A DNA stretch of 19,513 bases from an uncultured Prevotella sp. (GCA_934230115.1 CAKQEI010000047.1:1-19513); one strand, 5' to 3'; positions 7,053-13,783 are shown, counted from the first letter of the stretch. Notes: generated by a model not told the origin, from the letters alone. Made by a program: numbers and translations.

Positions 7053-8111
7053 ATGAAGAAAATTATTTTATCAGCCATTGCCATAGCTTTTGCCATCGCA
7101 ATGCCCGCCAACGCGCAAGACGGACTTCTGAAGAAGTACGCCCAGCGACTTTCGACACCACGTCATTACATCTGCTACCGCACTAACGAGAACATTAAAA
7201 TCGACGGCAAGCTCAACGAGAAATCATGGGCCAAGGCAGCCGACACAGAATCGTTCGTGGACATCAGCGGCGATGGTTTCCCCAAGCCTATCTACGACAC
7301 GAAGGCTCGCTTGATGTGGGACGACAACTATCTGTATGTGTCTGCCGTGATGGAGGAGCCTAACATTGTGGCAAACCTTACGCAGCGCGACACCATCATC
7401 TACCACGACAACGACTTCGAGGTGTTCCTCGACCCTACCGGCGACGGACAGAACTATTTTGAGATTGAAAACAATGCACGTGGCGTGATTTTCGACCTTA
7501 TGCTCGACCGTGCCTACCGCTCTGGCGGCAACTTCTACATCCAGTGGGACTGCCCCGGACTGAAACTTGCCGTGTCGCACGACGGCACTCTCAACAAGCC
7601 CAAGGACAAGGACCGCTCATGGACCGTGGAGATGGCTATTCCCCACAAGGCTATCACCCGCAACTTCACCAACCCTCTGCAGGCTGGCAACATCTGGCGA
7701 CTGAACTTCTCGCGCGTGCAATGGCTCAAGAAGGGCGGACCTGAAGAGAACTGGGTGTGGACTCCTACAGGCGAAATCAACATGCATGCCCCCAACCAAT
7801 GGGGATTCCTGCAGTTCTCCGACAAGGCTGTTGGCACAGGCACAGAGGAGTTCCGCTGTCCCTACAACATGGAAGCCTACAAAGTGCTCTGGGCTATGTT
7901 CTACGCACAGCTCGACAAGCACGGCAAAGACGGTTGCTACGCCAATTCGACAGCAGCACTCGGCGTGACCAGCAGCGACCTCGCCACTCTTCCTAACGGT
8001 AGCAATGTGGAAATAGAAGCCACAACCAACCAGTTTACAGCGAGCGTTCTCGTGGGTGGCTTAGGCAAACGCTATACTGTTGACCAGAATGGTAAATTCG
8101 AGGTTAAGTAA
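7053..8111 (+). CDS. Secreted CBM9-like sugar-binding protein
   Basis: A 352-residue exported protein. Residues 1-21 form a signal peptide (MKKIILS, hydrophobic core, PANA, then Q22). There is no lipobox Cys, so a periplasmic location is likely. Residues 48-250 match the carbohydrate-binding family 9-like fold: KIDGKLNEKSWAKA at the start, LMWDDNYLYVSAVMEEP, the DNDFEVFLDPTGDGQNYFE core, and SWTVEMAIP plus WRLNFSRVQW near the end. The last 95 residues or so (from the NMEAYKVLW region) are a separate segment of unknown role. Such proteins bind glycans; no catalytic residues are apparent. No SusC/SusD or glycoside hydrolase gene lies nearby, so the target sugar cannot be inferred. It has its own promoter and ends at a strong hairpin shared with the convergent patatin-like gene. 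Confidence 0.88.
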   Translation: MKKIILSAIAIAFAIAMPANAQDGLLKKYAQRLSTPRHYICYRTNENIKIDGKLNEKSWAKAADTESFVDISGDGFPKPIYDTKARLMWDDNYLYVSAVMEEPNIVANLTQRDTIIYHDNDFEVFLDPTGDGQNYFEIENNARGVIFDLMLDRAYRSGGNFYIQWDCPGLKLAVSHDGTLNKPKDKDRSWTVEMAIPHKAITRNFTNPLQAGNIWRLNFSRVQWLKKGGPEENWVWTPTGEINMHAPNQWGFLQFSDKAVGTGTEEFRCPYNMEAYKVLWAMFYAQLDKHGKDGCYANSTAALGVTSSDLATLPNGSNVEIEATTNQFTASVLVGGLGKRYTVDQNGKFEVK

Positions 8112-8128
8112 TTTCGATTGGAAATAAA

Positions 8129-8156
8129 GGAGTCAGGAGTTACCTCCTGACCTCCT
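8129..8156. terminator. Hairpin between convergent CBM9-like and patatin-like genes
   Basis: GTCAGGAG (8132-8139) pairs perfectly with CTCCTGAC (8144-8151) around TTAC. Outer AGG/CCT pairing extends the stem past a one-base bulge. It lies 20 nt past one stop codon and overlaps the other. There is no strong T-run. Confidence 0.6.
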
Positions 8157-9003
8157 ACTTCCCTATTTCCTTACAAAATTTCTCTCCCAGCATAAATCCC
8201 TCCTCGTACAACCGCTCAAGCTTGGTCGTATCCTTCTCCATTCTTGTCACCTCCATCGGGCGTTCAGGTCTGATGCAAATCACTTTGCCTTCTTCCTCAA
8301 GCCTGTCCACCATCTCGAGCTGACGATTATAAGCCTCGAGTCTATGGCTAAGCAACACACGAAGTCGCGGATACTTTTTATATATAAAATGTGGAATCTT
8401 ATGGTCGCGCCCAGAGGTGCGATAGCCTTTGTTGCGCGTAAGCACAAGCACATTCTTCTCATGTCCAAGGTCTATGGCATGCTGCACCGGAATGCTGTCG
8501 GCAATGCCGCCATCGAGCATGGGCACTCCGTCCACCATAACAATCTTGCTGACATAAGGCAGCGAACTCGAAGCCCTCACCACGTCAATGGCACGCTGAC
8601 GGTCGTGACGTTCCTGAAGATACTCAGGACGACCCGTAAGACAGTTTGTTGTCACCATCTCGAATGTAGCCGGATTGTTAAAGAACATGTCGTAATCGAA
8701 CGGAATATACTCATTGGGGAATTTGTCATATAGCAGTTTCGTGTCGATAATGCAGCCCTGGGTAACCAAGTGGTGCAAGCCAATATAGTCGTAGCGCGCC
8801 AGATAGTCGATGTTCGACACCCTCGCTCTACGTGGCTGACGGCTCATATACGACATACCGTTGCAAGCTCCAGCCGACACTGCCACCACATAGTTGAAAT
8901 ACAACTCGTGCTTCATAAATCCGTCAAGCACTCCGCTGGTGAAGACGCCGCGCATTCCTCCACCCTCAAGCACCAATCCTGTATTGCTGTCTATAGTCAT
9001 CAT
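8155..9003 (-). CDS. Patatin-like phospholipase
   Basis: A 282-residue alpha/beta hydrolase of the bacterial patatin family, closest in layout to the YjjU/RssA type, probably a cytoplasmic or membrane-associated lipid acyl hydrolase. The oxyanion-hole motif is E13-G14-G15-G16-M17-R18-G19. The nucleophile elbow is A41-V42-S43-A44-G45, so the first Gly of GxSxG is Ala. The catalytic Asp is D164 in LDGGIADSIP, giving a complete Ser-Asp dyad. The C-terminal 80 residues are charged and helical, as in relatives. Two consecutive ATG codons (9003 and 9000) make the start certain within one residue. It converges on the CBM9-like gene and diverges from the aminopeptidase gene. The physiological substrate is unknown. 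Confidence 0.92.
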   Translation of the reverse strand: MMTIDSNTGLVLEGGGMRGVFTSGVLDGFMKHELYFNYVVAVSAGACNGMSYMSRQPRRARVSNIDYLARYDYIGLHHLVTQGCIIDTKLLYDKFPNEYIPFDYDMFFNNPATFEMVTTNCLTGRPEYLQERHDRQRAIDVVRASSSLPYVSKIVMVDGVPMLDGGIADSIPVQHAIDLGHEKNVLVLTRNKGYRTSGRDHKIPHFIYKKYPRLRVLLSHRLEAYNRQLEMVDRLEEEGKVICIRPERPMEVTRMEKDTTKLERLYEEGFMLGEKFCKEIGK

Positions 9004-9073
9004 CTTTACTTCTCCCTTACCTTTCTTATAGTTATCTCGTTTACTTATATTTTACAATTATTGTTTCTATATG

Positions 9074-9081
9074 CAAAAGTA
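9074..9081 (-). promoter_or_regulatory. Possible -7 element for the patatin-like gene
   Basis: TACTTTTG on the minus strand fits TAnnTTTG and lies about 70 nt upstream of the ATG at 9003. I see no convincing -33 TTTG at the right distance, so this call is weak. Confidence 0.35.
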
Positions 9082-9204
9082 CTTATTTTTCAATAATCCA
9101 CCGCATATCCTAACAATAAAAAAAGCACAACCCATCCACTTAGTTAATATCCACTACAACAAGCGGCAACAATACTAATAAAACATAAATAAAAGCAAGC
9201 GTCT

Positions 9205-9235
9205 ATTGTCATGTGTTTAAATTTCATTAACTTTG
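9205..9235 (+). promoter_or_regulatory. Promoter of the aminopeptidase P gene
   Basis: ATTG at 9205-9208, a 19-nt spacer, and TAACTTTG at 9228-9235. The start of transcription is expected near 9241, about 24 nt before the ATG at 9265. It probably also drives the C1 peptidase gene downstream. Confidence 0.7.
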
Positions 9236-9264
9236 CGCTAAAATAATTTTATAAAAAGGCAGAT

Positions 9265-10665
9265 ATGTTTGATAAAGCAACCTACGTAAGCCGCCGCGCC
9301 AAGCTCAAGGAGCTTGTAAAGAGCGGAATCATCATATTGTTTGGCAACAACGAGTCGCCGTGCAACTTCCCGGCAAATGGCTACTACCCGTTCCGTCAGG
9401 ACTCCACATTTCTTTATTACTTCGGGCTCCAGCGTGATGGACTCGTTGGCGTAATCGACATTGACAACGATATCGAGACACTTGTCGGCAACGACATCGA
9501 CATCGAAGATATCGTGTGGTATGGCAGCGTGAACAGCATGCACGACATGGCCGAAAGCGTGGGCGTGAAGAACACCGCACCAATGAAGTCGCTCAAGATC
9601 ATCTGCAACGATGCCATGCGCCAGAAGCGCCGCATACACTTCCTGCCCCCCTACCGCCACGACATAAAAATCCAGATATTCGACCTCCTCGGCATTCATC
9701 CTGTGCAGCAGAAAGAGTCGGCAAGCATGGCCCTCATAAACGCTGTAGTGAAAATGCGTTCTACTAAGGAGCAGCAGGAGATTGAGGAACTTGAGCGTGC
9801 CTCTGTAATTGGCTATAAGATGCACACCACAGCCATGCGACTCACCAAGCCTGGAGTCACCGAGAAATTCATCGGCGGACAAGTTGACGGCGTAGCCAAC
9901 TCCTACGGCGCGATGGTTAGTTTCCCAACCATATTCAGCCAGCACGGCGAGATAATGCACGGCAACCCTTCGATGGCTGAGCTTGAAAGCGGACGACTTG
10001 TACTCTGCGACTGCGGAGCCGAGACCATCAACAACTACTGCTCCGACAATACCCGTACATATCCCGTGAACGGCAAGTTCACACAGCGCCAGCTCGAAAT
10101 CTACAGCATAGTAGAGGCTTGCCACGACTATGTGCTTGAGGTTGCCAAGCCAGGCGTTAAGTATATGGACGTACACTTTGCCGTATGCCGACTCATGACC
10201 GAACGTCTGAAGGAGCTCGGACTCATGAAGGGCGACACCGACGAGGCTGTTGCAGCCGGAGCCCACGCCATGTTCCTGCCCCACGGATTGGGCCACATGA
10301 TGGGTATGGACGTTCACGACATGGAGAGTCTCGACCAAATCAACGTAGGCTTCGACACTGAGACACGTCCACGCCTCGACCAGTTTGGCACCAACTGTCT
10401 GCGCATGGGACGCCGCCTTGAGGAAGGCTTCGTTGTTACCGACGAGCCGGGCATCTACTTTATCCCTGCCCTCATCGACGACTGGAAGGCTTCGGGCCAT
10501 TGCGCTGAGTACCTCAATTTCGACAAGCTCGAGACCTACAAGGACTTCGGAGGTATCCGTATTGAAGACGATGTGCTCATCACAAAGGATGGTTGCCGAT
10601 TCCTCGGCGAGGACCGCATTCCTTACCATCCAAAGGATGTGGAAGAGTTCATGGCAAATAATTAA
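9265..10665 (+). CDS. pepP: Xaa-Pro aminopeptidase (aminopeptidase P family)
   Basis: A 466-residue cytoplasmic metallopeptidase (family M24B) that removes an N-terminal residue preceding proline. Residues 1 to about 140 are the AMP_N domain (FRQDSTFLYYFGL). Residues 175-455 are the pita-bread catalytic domain. The dinuclear metal ligands are visible: D249 and D261 (DCGAET to SDNTRTYP), H344 in HGLGHMMGMDVHD, E394 in DEPGIY and E434 in IRIEDDVL; H340 is the usual substrate-site His. D249 and D261 are 12 apart, against 11 in E. coli PepP, a one-residue insertion I recall from Bacteroidetes homologues. There is no signal peptide. A consensus promoter lies upstream and a C1 peptidase gene follows after 34 nt, suggesting a small peptide-degradation operon. 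Confidence 0.95.
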   Translation: MFDKATYVSRRAKLKELVKSGIIILFGNNESPCNFPANGYYPFRQDSTFLYYFGLQRDGLVGVIDIDNDIETLVGNDIDIEDIVWYGSVNSMHDMAESVGVKNTAPMKSLKIICNDAMRQKRRIHFLPPYRHDIKIQIFDLLGIHPVQQKESASMALINAVVKMRSTKEQQEIEELERASVIGYKMHTTAMRLTKPGVTEKFIGGQVDGVANSYGAMVSFPTIFSQHGEIMHGNPSMAELESGRLVLCDCGAETINNYCSDNTRTYPVNGKFTQRQLEIYSIVEACHDYVLEVAKPGVKYMDVHFAVCRLMTERLKELGLMKGDTDEAVAAGAHAMFLPHGLGHMMGMDVHDMESLDQINVGFDTETRPRLDQFGTNCLRMGRRLEEGFVVTDEPGIYFIPALIDDWKASGHCAEYLNFDKLETYKDFGGIRIEDDVLITKDGCRFLGEDRIPYHPKDVEEFMANN

Positions 10666-10699
10666 TAATAACAACAATAATCAACAGTAAAACAAAGCA

Positions 10700-11926
10700 A
10701 TGAAAAAAATTTTCACACTTGCGCTTCTCGCTGTTTTTGCATTGGGCGCAAACGCTAAGGAGAAGAAGACTGTCAACAAGAACAAGCCTGTCTTCACTAC
10801 CATCAAGGCTAATCCTATCACAAGCGTAAAGGACCAGAACCGTAGCGGCACATGCTGGGACTACTCTACTCTTTCGTTCTTCGAGGCTGAGATCCTCAAG
10901 GCTACCGGCAAGACCTACGACCTCTGCGAGTCGTTTGTTGCCAACAAGGACTATATGGAACGCGCCGTACAGGTAGTACGTCTCCACGGCGACTGCCAGT
11001 TTGCTCAGGGCGGTTCTGCTTACGACGTATTAGCAGTACTGAAAAACCATGGCATCTGTCCTGAGGACGCCATGCCGTTCCCTGGCTCACTCTATGGCGA
11101 CTCACTCAACAACTTCAACGAGTTCTTCGGTCAGCTTGAGCCTTACGTAGCTGGTATCGCACGCAGCAAGGCAGACAAGATCTCTGGCCAGTGGAAGGTG
11201 GGACTCCAGGGCATCCTCGACGCTTACCTCGGCAAGTGCCCGGAGAAGTTCACATACGAAGGCAAGGAGTACACTCCGAAATCATTCGCAGCAAGCCTCG
11301 GCCTCGACTTCGACAACTACGTGTCTATCACCAGCTACTCTCACAAGCCTTACTACACTCAGTATGCAGTAGAGGTGCAGGACAACTGGCGCAACCCATT
11401 GTCATGGAACCTTCCTCTTGAGGATATGGCACGCATTCTTGAGAACGCCGTTATGAATGGCTACACCGTAGCATGGGGTGGCGACGTTAGCGAGCCGGGC
11501 TTCACACGCAAGGGTCTTGCTTACTTCTGCGACACCAAGAAGATTGAGAGCCTCTCTGGCTCTGACATGGCTCGTTGGCTCAAGATGTCTCCTGCAAAGC
11601 GCACAAACATCGTTGACTCTCTCGGATGCACAGTTCCTGAGCTTACTCCTACAGCAGAGCAGCGCCAGCAGCGCTTCGACAACTGGGAACTCACCGACGA
11701 CCACGGCATGCTTATCTACGGTATTGCTAAGGACCAGAATGGCAAGGAGTACTACATGGTAAAGAACTCATGGGGTGAGACAGGCGACTACAAGGGTACA
11801 TGGTACATGACAAAGAACTTTATCGTTGCCAACACTATGGACTACATGGTTAACAAGAACGCCATTCCTGCCGACATTCTCAAGAAGATTGAGGATGCTA
11901 AGAAGAAGCAGTCTATCGCCGACTAA
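10700..11926 (+). CDS. Exported C1-family peptidase (bleomycin hydrolase/PepC-like)
   Basis: A 408-residue papain-fold cysteine peptidase resembling aminopeptidase C/bleomycin hydrolase. A signal peptide spans residues 1-19 (MKKIFTLALLAVFALGANA), so unlike classical cytosolic PepC it is exported, presumably to the periplasm. The catalytic set is complete: Q46 and C52 in QNRSGTCWDYS, H335 in DDHGML and N356 in VKNSWGETG. The segment between carries the insertions usual for the C1B group. It starts 34 nt after the aminopeptidase gene with no promoter of its own, so co-transcription is likely. A perfect terminator follows. Codon use is strongly biased to C-ending codons, as for a highly expressed gene. 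Oligopeptide trimming outside the cytoplasm is inferred. Confidence 0.93.
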   Translation: MKKIFTLALLAVFALGANAKEKKTVNKNKPVFTTIKANPITSVKDQNRSGTCWDYSTLSFFEAEILKATGKTYDLCESFVANKDYMERAVQVVRLHGDCQFAQGGSAYDVLAVLKNHGICPEDAMPFPGSLYGDSLNNFNEFFGQLEPYVAGIARSKADKISGQWKVGLQGILDAYLGKCPEKFTYEGKEYTPKSFAASLGLDFDNYVSITSYSHKPYYTQYAVEVQDNWRNPLSWNLPLEDMARILENAVMNGYTVAWGGDVSEPGFTRKGLAYFCDTKKIESLSGSDMARWLKMSPAKRTNIVDSLGCTVPELTPTAEQRQQRFDNWELTDDHGMLIYGIAKDQNGKEYYMVKNSWGETGDYKGTWYMTKNFIVANTMDYMVNKNAIPADILKKIEDAKKKQSIAD

Positions 11927-11946
11927 TTCACATTCAACTATAAAAT

Positions 11947-11988
11947 AAAAAAGTCTGCAAGCCTTATTATTGGCTTGCAGACTTTTTT
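11947..11988. terminator. Perfect bidirectional intrinsic terminator
   Basis: GTCTGCAAGCC (11953-11963) pairs with GGCTTGCAGAC (11972-11982) around an 8-nt loop. Six A before and six T after extend the stem to 17 bp and give T-runs on both strands. It lies between the stops of the plus-strand C1 peptidase gene (11926) and the minus-strand HU-like gene (12011), and serves both. Confidence 0.93.
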
Positions 11989-12010
11989 ATTTTACACATT
12001 TATCCAAAAA

Positions 12011-12868
12011 CTATCCCTCAAAGCTCTCGTCGCCACCACCTACTTCTTCAGAACCTCCAGCAGAGGGTGCAGTCTTGAACGAGGCTACGAGGGTGTAGTC
12101 CTTGTCCATAGTAATGGTACGCTGTGCCTGAGTGTTGCCGTCACTCCACTTGTCGAAGGCAAAGCCCTGCTTTGCAGTAGCCTTAACAGCCACCTTGCTA
12201 CCCTTGTTGTGCTTTGTTGAACCATTGGGGTTGACTGAACCCTGGTCTTCATTGGCAGAGCTTACCATCAATGTATACACCACTGTTTGGGTCTGTTCTC
12301 CGTCATTCTCCTCACCAGTCGAGCTACCACCCGTAGTCAAGTCGACAGTGTCGCGGCCCTCCCTTACCGCCTTAATCAAAGCAGCCTGTGCAGCACGACT
12401 TGCCACGAGGTTGAACTCTGCCTCATTAATCAGATTCTTAAACAGCGAGCCGGCTTCCCACACCACCTTCACATCGGTGATATTCTGCGGAAAGAACTTG
12501 TCGGCCTTCTCCGCACCCTTAGACACAAGGCTCACAGAAAAGTCGCCCAAGTCGCCCATACGGAGTTTCTTGCCATCGAGAAGCATCTCGCGCATACAGT
12601 CGACAGCCATGTAGAGAATGGCAGAGATGTCGGCACGACTATACACACAACCGTGTGAGCTAATGTGTTTAGCCAACTGCTCGATGTTCATCACATCAGA
12701 GTACTGCGCAATAGCGTAGGCCTTCTTCGTCTCCGTCTCGGCAAGTGCCTCATCCTTAGGGTCGGGAGTCTTGCCATCAGCCTTAGCCTGGTTGATACGA
12801 GCCTTAGCCTGGTTAATCTCAAGCAGGTTAGAGTTTACACTGCGCATTACAATACCATAGTTAATCAT
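12011..12868 (-). CDS. HU-related DNA-binding protein fused to an InlB-type repeat
   Basis: A 285-residue protein. Residues 1-150 or so match the Bacteroidales HU-related (histone-like) family: N-terminal MINYGIV, a helix NIEQLAKHISSHGCVYSRADISAIL (61-85), the arm segment LLDGKKLRMGDLGDFSVSL (96-114), and KADKFFPQNI leading to the C-terminal strand. Residues 14-48 are an Ala/Lys/Glu-rich insertion with INQAKA twice. A Gly/Ser/Glu linker (171-196) joins an InlB B-like repeat (about 197-265: SSANEDQGSVNPNG, GSKVAVKATAKQGFAFDKWSDG, ITMDKDYTLVASF), then an acidic Gly-rich tail. No signal peptide is present, although such repeats usually occur on surface proteins. It stands divergent from a tiny HTH gene and ends at a bidirectional terminator. 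Homologues in Bacteroidales are often small nucleoid-type proteins near mobile or prophage-like cassettes (from memory). Binding target unknown. Confidence 0.85.
   Translation of the reverse strand: MINYGIVMRSVNSNLLEINQAKARINQAKADGKTPDPKDEALAETETKKAYAIAQYSDVMNIEQLAKHISSHGCVYSRADISAILYMAVDCMREMLLDGKKLRMGDLGDFSVSLVSKGAEKADKFFPQNITDVKVVWEAGSLFKNLINEAEFNLVASRAAQAALIKAVREGRDTVDLTTGGSSTGEENDGEQTQTVVYTLMVSSANEDQGSVNPNGSTKHNKGSKVAVKATAKQGFAFDKWSDGNTQAQRTITMDKDYTLVASFKTAPSAGGSEEVGGGDESFEG
12780..12821. repeat. 21-bp tandem duplication in the HU-like gene
   Basis: GCCTTAGCCTGGTT at 12780-12793 recurs at 12801-12814, a period of 21 bp (seven codons). It encodes the doubled INQAKA segment (residues 18-30) of the HU-like protein, in frame. 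Confidence 0.65.
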
Positions 12869-12959
12869 AATTGTTAAAGTTTTAATTGGTTAATAAAGTT
12901 GGTTATCTCTTAAATCTAATTCAGCATCTTTAAGGACTCCGTTTGTCCTGATTGCGATG

Positions 12960-12967
12960 CAAAGTTA
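12960..12967 (-). promoter_or_regulatory. -7 element of the HU-like gene
   Basis: TAACTTTG on the minus strand fits TAnnTTTG. The predicted start is near 12955, leaving a leader of about 87 nt with a small AGGAC/GTCCT hairpin (12933-12949). No clear -33 box is visible, so the promoter may need an activator. Confidence 0.5.
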
Positions 12968-13003
12968 CAACATTACAAAAGCGAGCTGTCCGCTTTCTGT
13001 CGG

Positions 13004-13028
13004 TATATATATAAATATATATATAAAA
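13004..13028. repeat. Alternating TA tract between divergent promoters
   Basis: A 25-bp tract made only of A and T, mostly alternating TA and nearly self-complementary. It lies just upstream of the -33 box of the small HTH gene and about 37 bp from the HU-like -7 box. Such tracts melt and bend easily. A role as an upstream element or a protein-binding site is inferred. Confidence 0.5.
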
Positions 13029-13031
13029 TAC

Positions 13032-13062
13032 TTGCAAAAGGCTCTTCGATTTATTACCTTTG
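13032..13062 (+). promoter_or_regulatory. Promoter of the small HTH gene
   Basis: TTG at 13032-13034, a 20-nt spacer, and TACCTTTG at 13055-13062. The start is expected near 13068, which places the ATG at 13086 as the first usable start and excludes longer N-terminal extensions. Confidence 0.7.
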
Positions 13063-13085
13063 CGCCACTAAAAACCTTTTACATA

Positions 13086-13211
13086 ATGAAGAGTAGAACA
13101 AAAGAAGAGATTGCTGCAGCATGTGGCATGTGTACAAGAACATTGCGCAGATGGTTCGCCATGCACCGAGCCGAATTGCGAGCATTGGGCGTTTCAAAGT
13201 ATGCCAAATGA
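13086..13211 (+). CDS. Tiny helix-turn-helix protein, probably truncated
   Basis: A 41-codon frame with a consensus promoter 24 nt upstream. It encodes a helix-turn-helix: KSRTKEEIAAACGMCTRTLRRWF (residues 2-24), where CGMCTRTLRRW looks like the turn and recognition helix, followed by the basic segment RAELRALGVSKYAK. It stops at TGA (13209-13211). The same frame then stays open for 30 more codons beginning LPPRAVEFVCNQLVIDEEDF, which reads like the natural end of such a protein. Either the gene carries a nonsense mutation or the TGA is read through. A regulatory role over itself and the divergent HU-like gene is likely by position but not shown. It resembles small Bacteroidales HTH proteins I have seen near HU-like genes; I cannot assign a precise family. 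Confidence 0.6.
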   Translation: MKSRTKEEIAAACGMCTRTLRRWFAMHRAELRALGVSKYAK

Positions 13212-13304
13212 CTTCCGCCTCGGGCAGTAGAGTTCGTATGCAACCAGCTGGTTATTGACGAGGAAGACTTTGAGACGTGTGGTATGTATACAAGAAGCCA
13301 TTAG
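13212..13304 (+). pseudogene. In-frame continuation of the HTH gene past TGA
   Basis: Thirty sense codons follow the TGA in frame and end at TAG (13302-13304). The first twenty are protein-like. The last ten contain CGMYTRS, encoded by a 19-nt segment (13278-13296) that matches 17 of 19 bases of the upstream CGMCTRT segment (13122-13140). This suggests a decayed second HTH copy. A terminator follows within 20 nt, which supports 13068-13366 as one transcription unit. Confidence 0.5.
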
Positions 13305-13320
13305 GCACGCATAACAAGAC

Positions 13321-13366
13321 AAAAGCCGACTGGACACATATAAAAGCTGTGTACAATCGGCTTTTT
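13321..13366 (+). terminator. Intrinsic terminator of the HTH transcription unit
   Basis: AAAAGCCGA (13321-13329) pairs with TCGGCTTTT (13357-13365), with an inner ACACA/TGTGT pairing. The stem ends in a five-T run (13362-13366) followed by more A/T. Confidence 0.8.
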
Positions 13367-13520
13367 ATTTACAATTTAACAATGGAAATATTTACCATTT
13401 ATCGTTCAAAACGTCTAAAATTATTTTTTATAAATACATCACGCAAAAAGCCCCCAAACACTGTCGTTACGACTCTGTTGAGGTTATAGAGAAGAACTCC
13501 CTTATCTTGTCGTTTTTTTG
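13367..13520. other. Noncoding stretch, left part
   Basis: No supported gene in either direction. The open frames here are short and compositionally random. A small GTCG-TTA-CGAC palindrome lies near 13462-13472. Nothing else is recognisable. Confidence 0.5.
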
Positions 13521-13604
13521 AAGTATTATTAAGACCGAGCTTGGTCTTAATAATACTTAAGGGTTGGTCTTCTATTAAGACCGAAAAGGGTCTTCTATTA
13601 AGAC
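13521..13604. repeat. Palindrome array with six AAGACC/GGTCTT half-sites
   Basis: A perfect 16-bp inverted repeat, AAGTATTATTAAGACC (13521-13536) with its complement at 13543-13558, has a centre that can also pair, giving a stem of about 18 bp. Immediately after come two direct copies of GGTCTTCTATTAAGAC, at 13566-13581 and 13589-13604, 23 bp apart, each itself a small palindrome. ATACTTAA at 13553-13560 recurs at 13612-13619. In total six half-sites of the GTCTT/AAGAC type occur in 84 bp. No gene overlaps it. Confidence 0.7.
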
Positions 13605-13620
13605 GTTTCCATACTTAATA

Positions 13621-13745
13621 TTTTGGCAAGGGACAATGTGCTTTTTTAGGGTTTAATCCGTTCAATAGAGAATCCAAATATAAAGACATTTTGAACAGTT
13701 GTTTATCTATTTACGAAGTTGGTTCAAATAAGGCTATGAATGACA
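13621..13745. other. Noncoding stretch, right part
   Basis: AT-rich sequence between the palindrome array and the terminator of the penicillin-binding protein gene. I see no gene, promoter or repeat in it. Confidence 0.5.
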
Positions 13746-13783
13746 ACAAAAAGCAAAAGGCCGAGCGTTTTCTTCGCTCAGCC
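13746..13783 (-). terminator. Intrinsic terminator of the PBP1A gene
   Basis: On the minus strand, GGCTGAGCG (13783-13775) pairs with CGCTCGGCC (13767-13759) through one wobble around a 7-nt loop. TTTTGCTTTTTG follows. It lies 12 nt past the stop codon at 13795. Confidence 0.85.

Noticed and set aside
7018..7056. A 12-codon upstream frame ending in an ATGA overlap with the CBM9-like start
   Set aside because: The predicted start of transcription lies at or just after its ATG, so it is probably not on the mRNA, and it lacks any ribosome site.
9238..10677. A 479-codon open frame on the minus strand opposite the aminopeptidase P gene
   Set aside because: It is the antisense shadow of a gene with all catalytic residues. 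Its protein is rich in His, Val and Leu with no recognisable domain, as expected from the reverse complement of GC-biased codons.
12957..13085. N-terminal extension of the small HTH gene from an ATG at 12957
   Set aside because: The consensus promoter at 13032-13062 lies inside this extension, and the added residues come from the TA tract and intergenic sequence.
12000..13304. A complete prophage or toxin-antitoxin module
   Set aside because: Only the HU-like and small HTH genes are present. No integrase, lysis, toxin or structural gene accompanies them in the window.
13277..13489. A 70-codon plus-strand frame across the HTH gene terminator
   Set aside because: It overlaps a terminator and the decayed HTH end, has no promoter, and its composition looks random.
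13566..13604. CRISPR-like repeats
   Set aside because: Only two direct copies 23 bp apart with a 7-nt gap between them, and no cas genes. The repeats are better described as palindromic half-sites.
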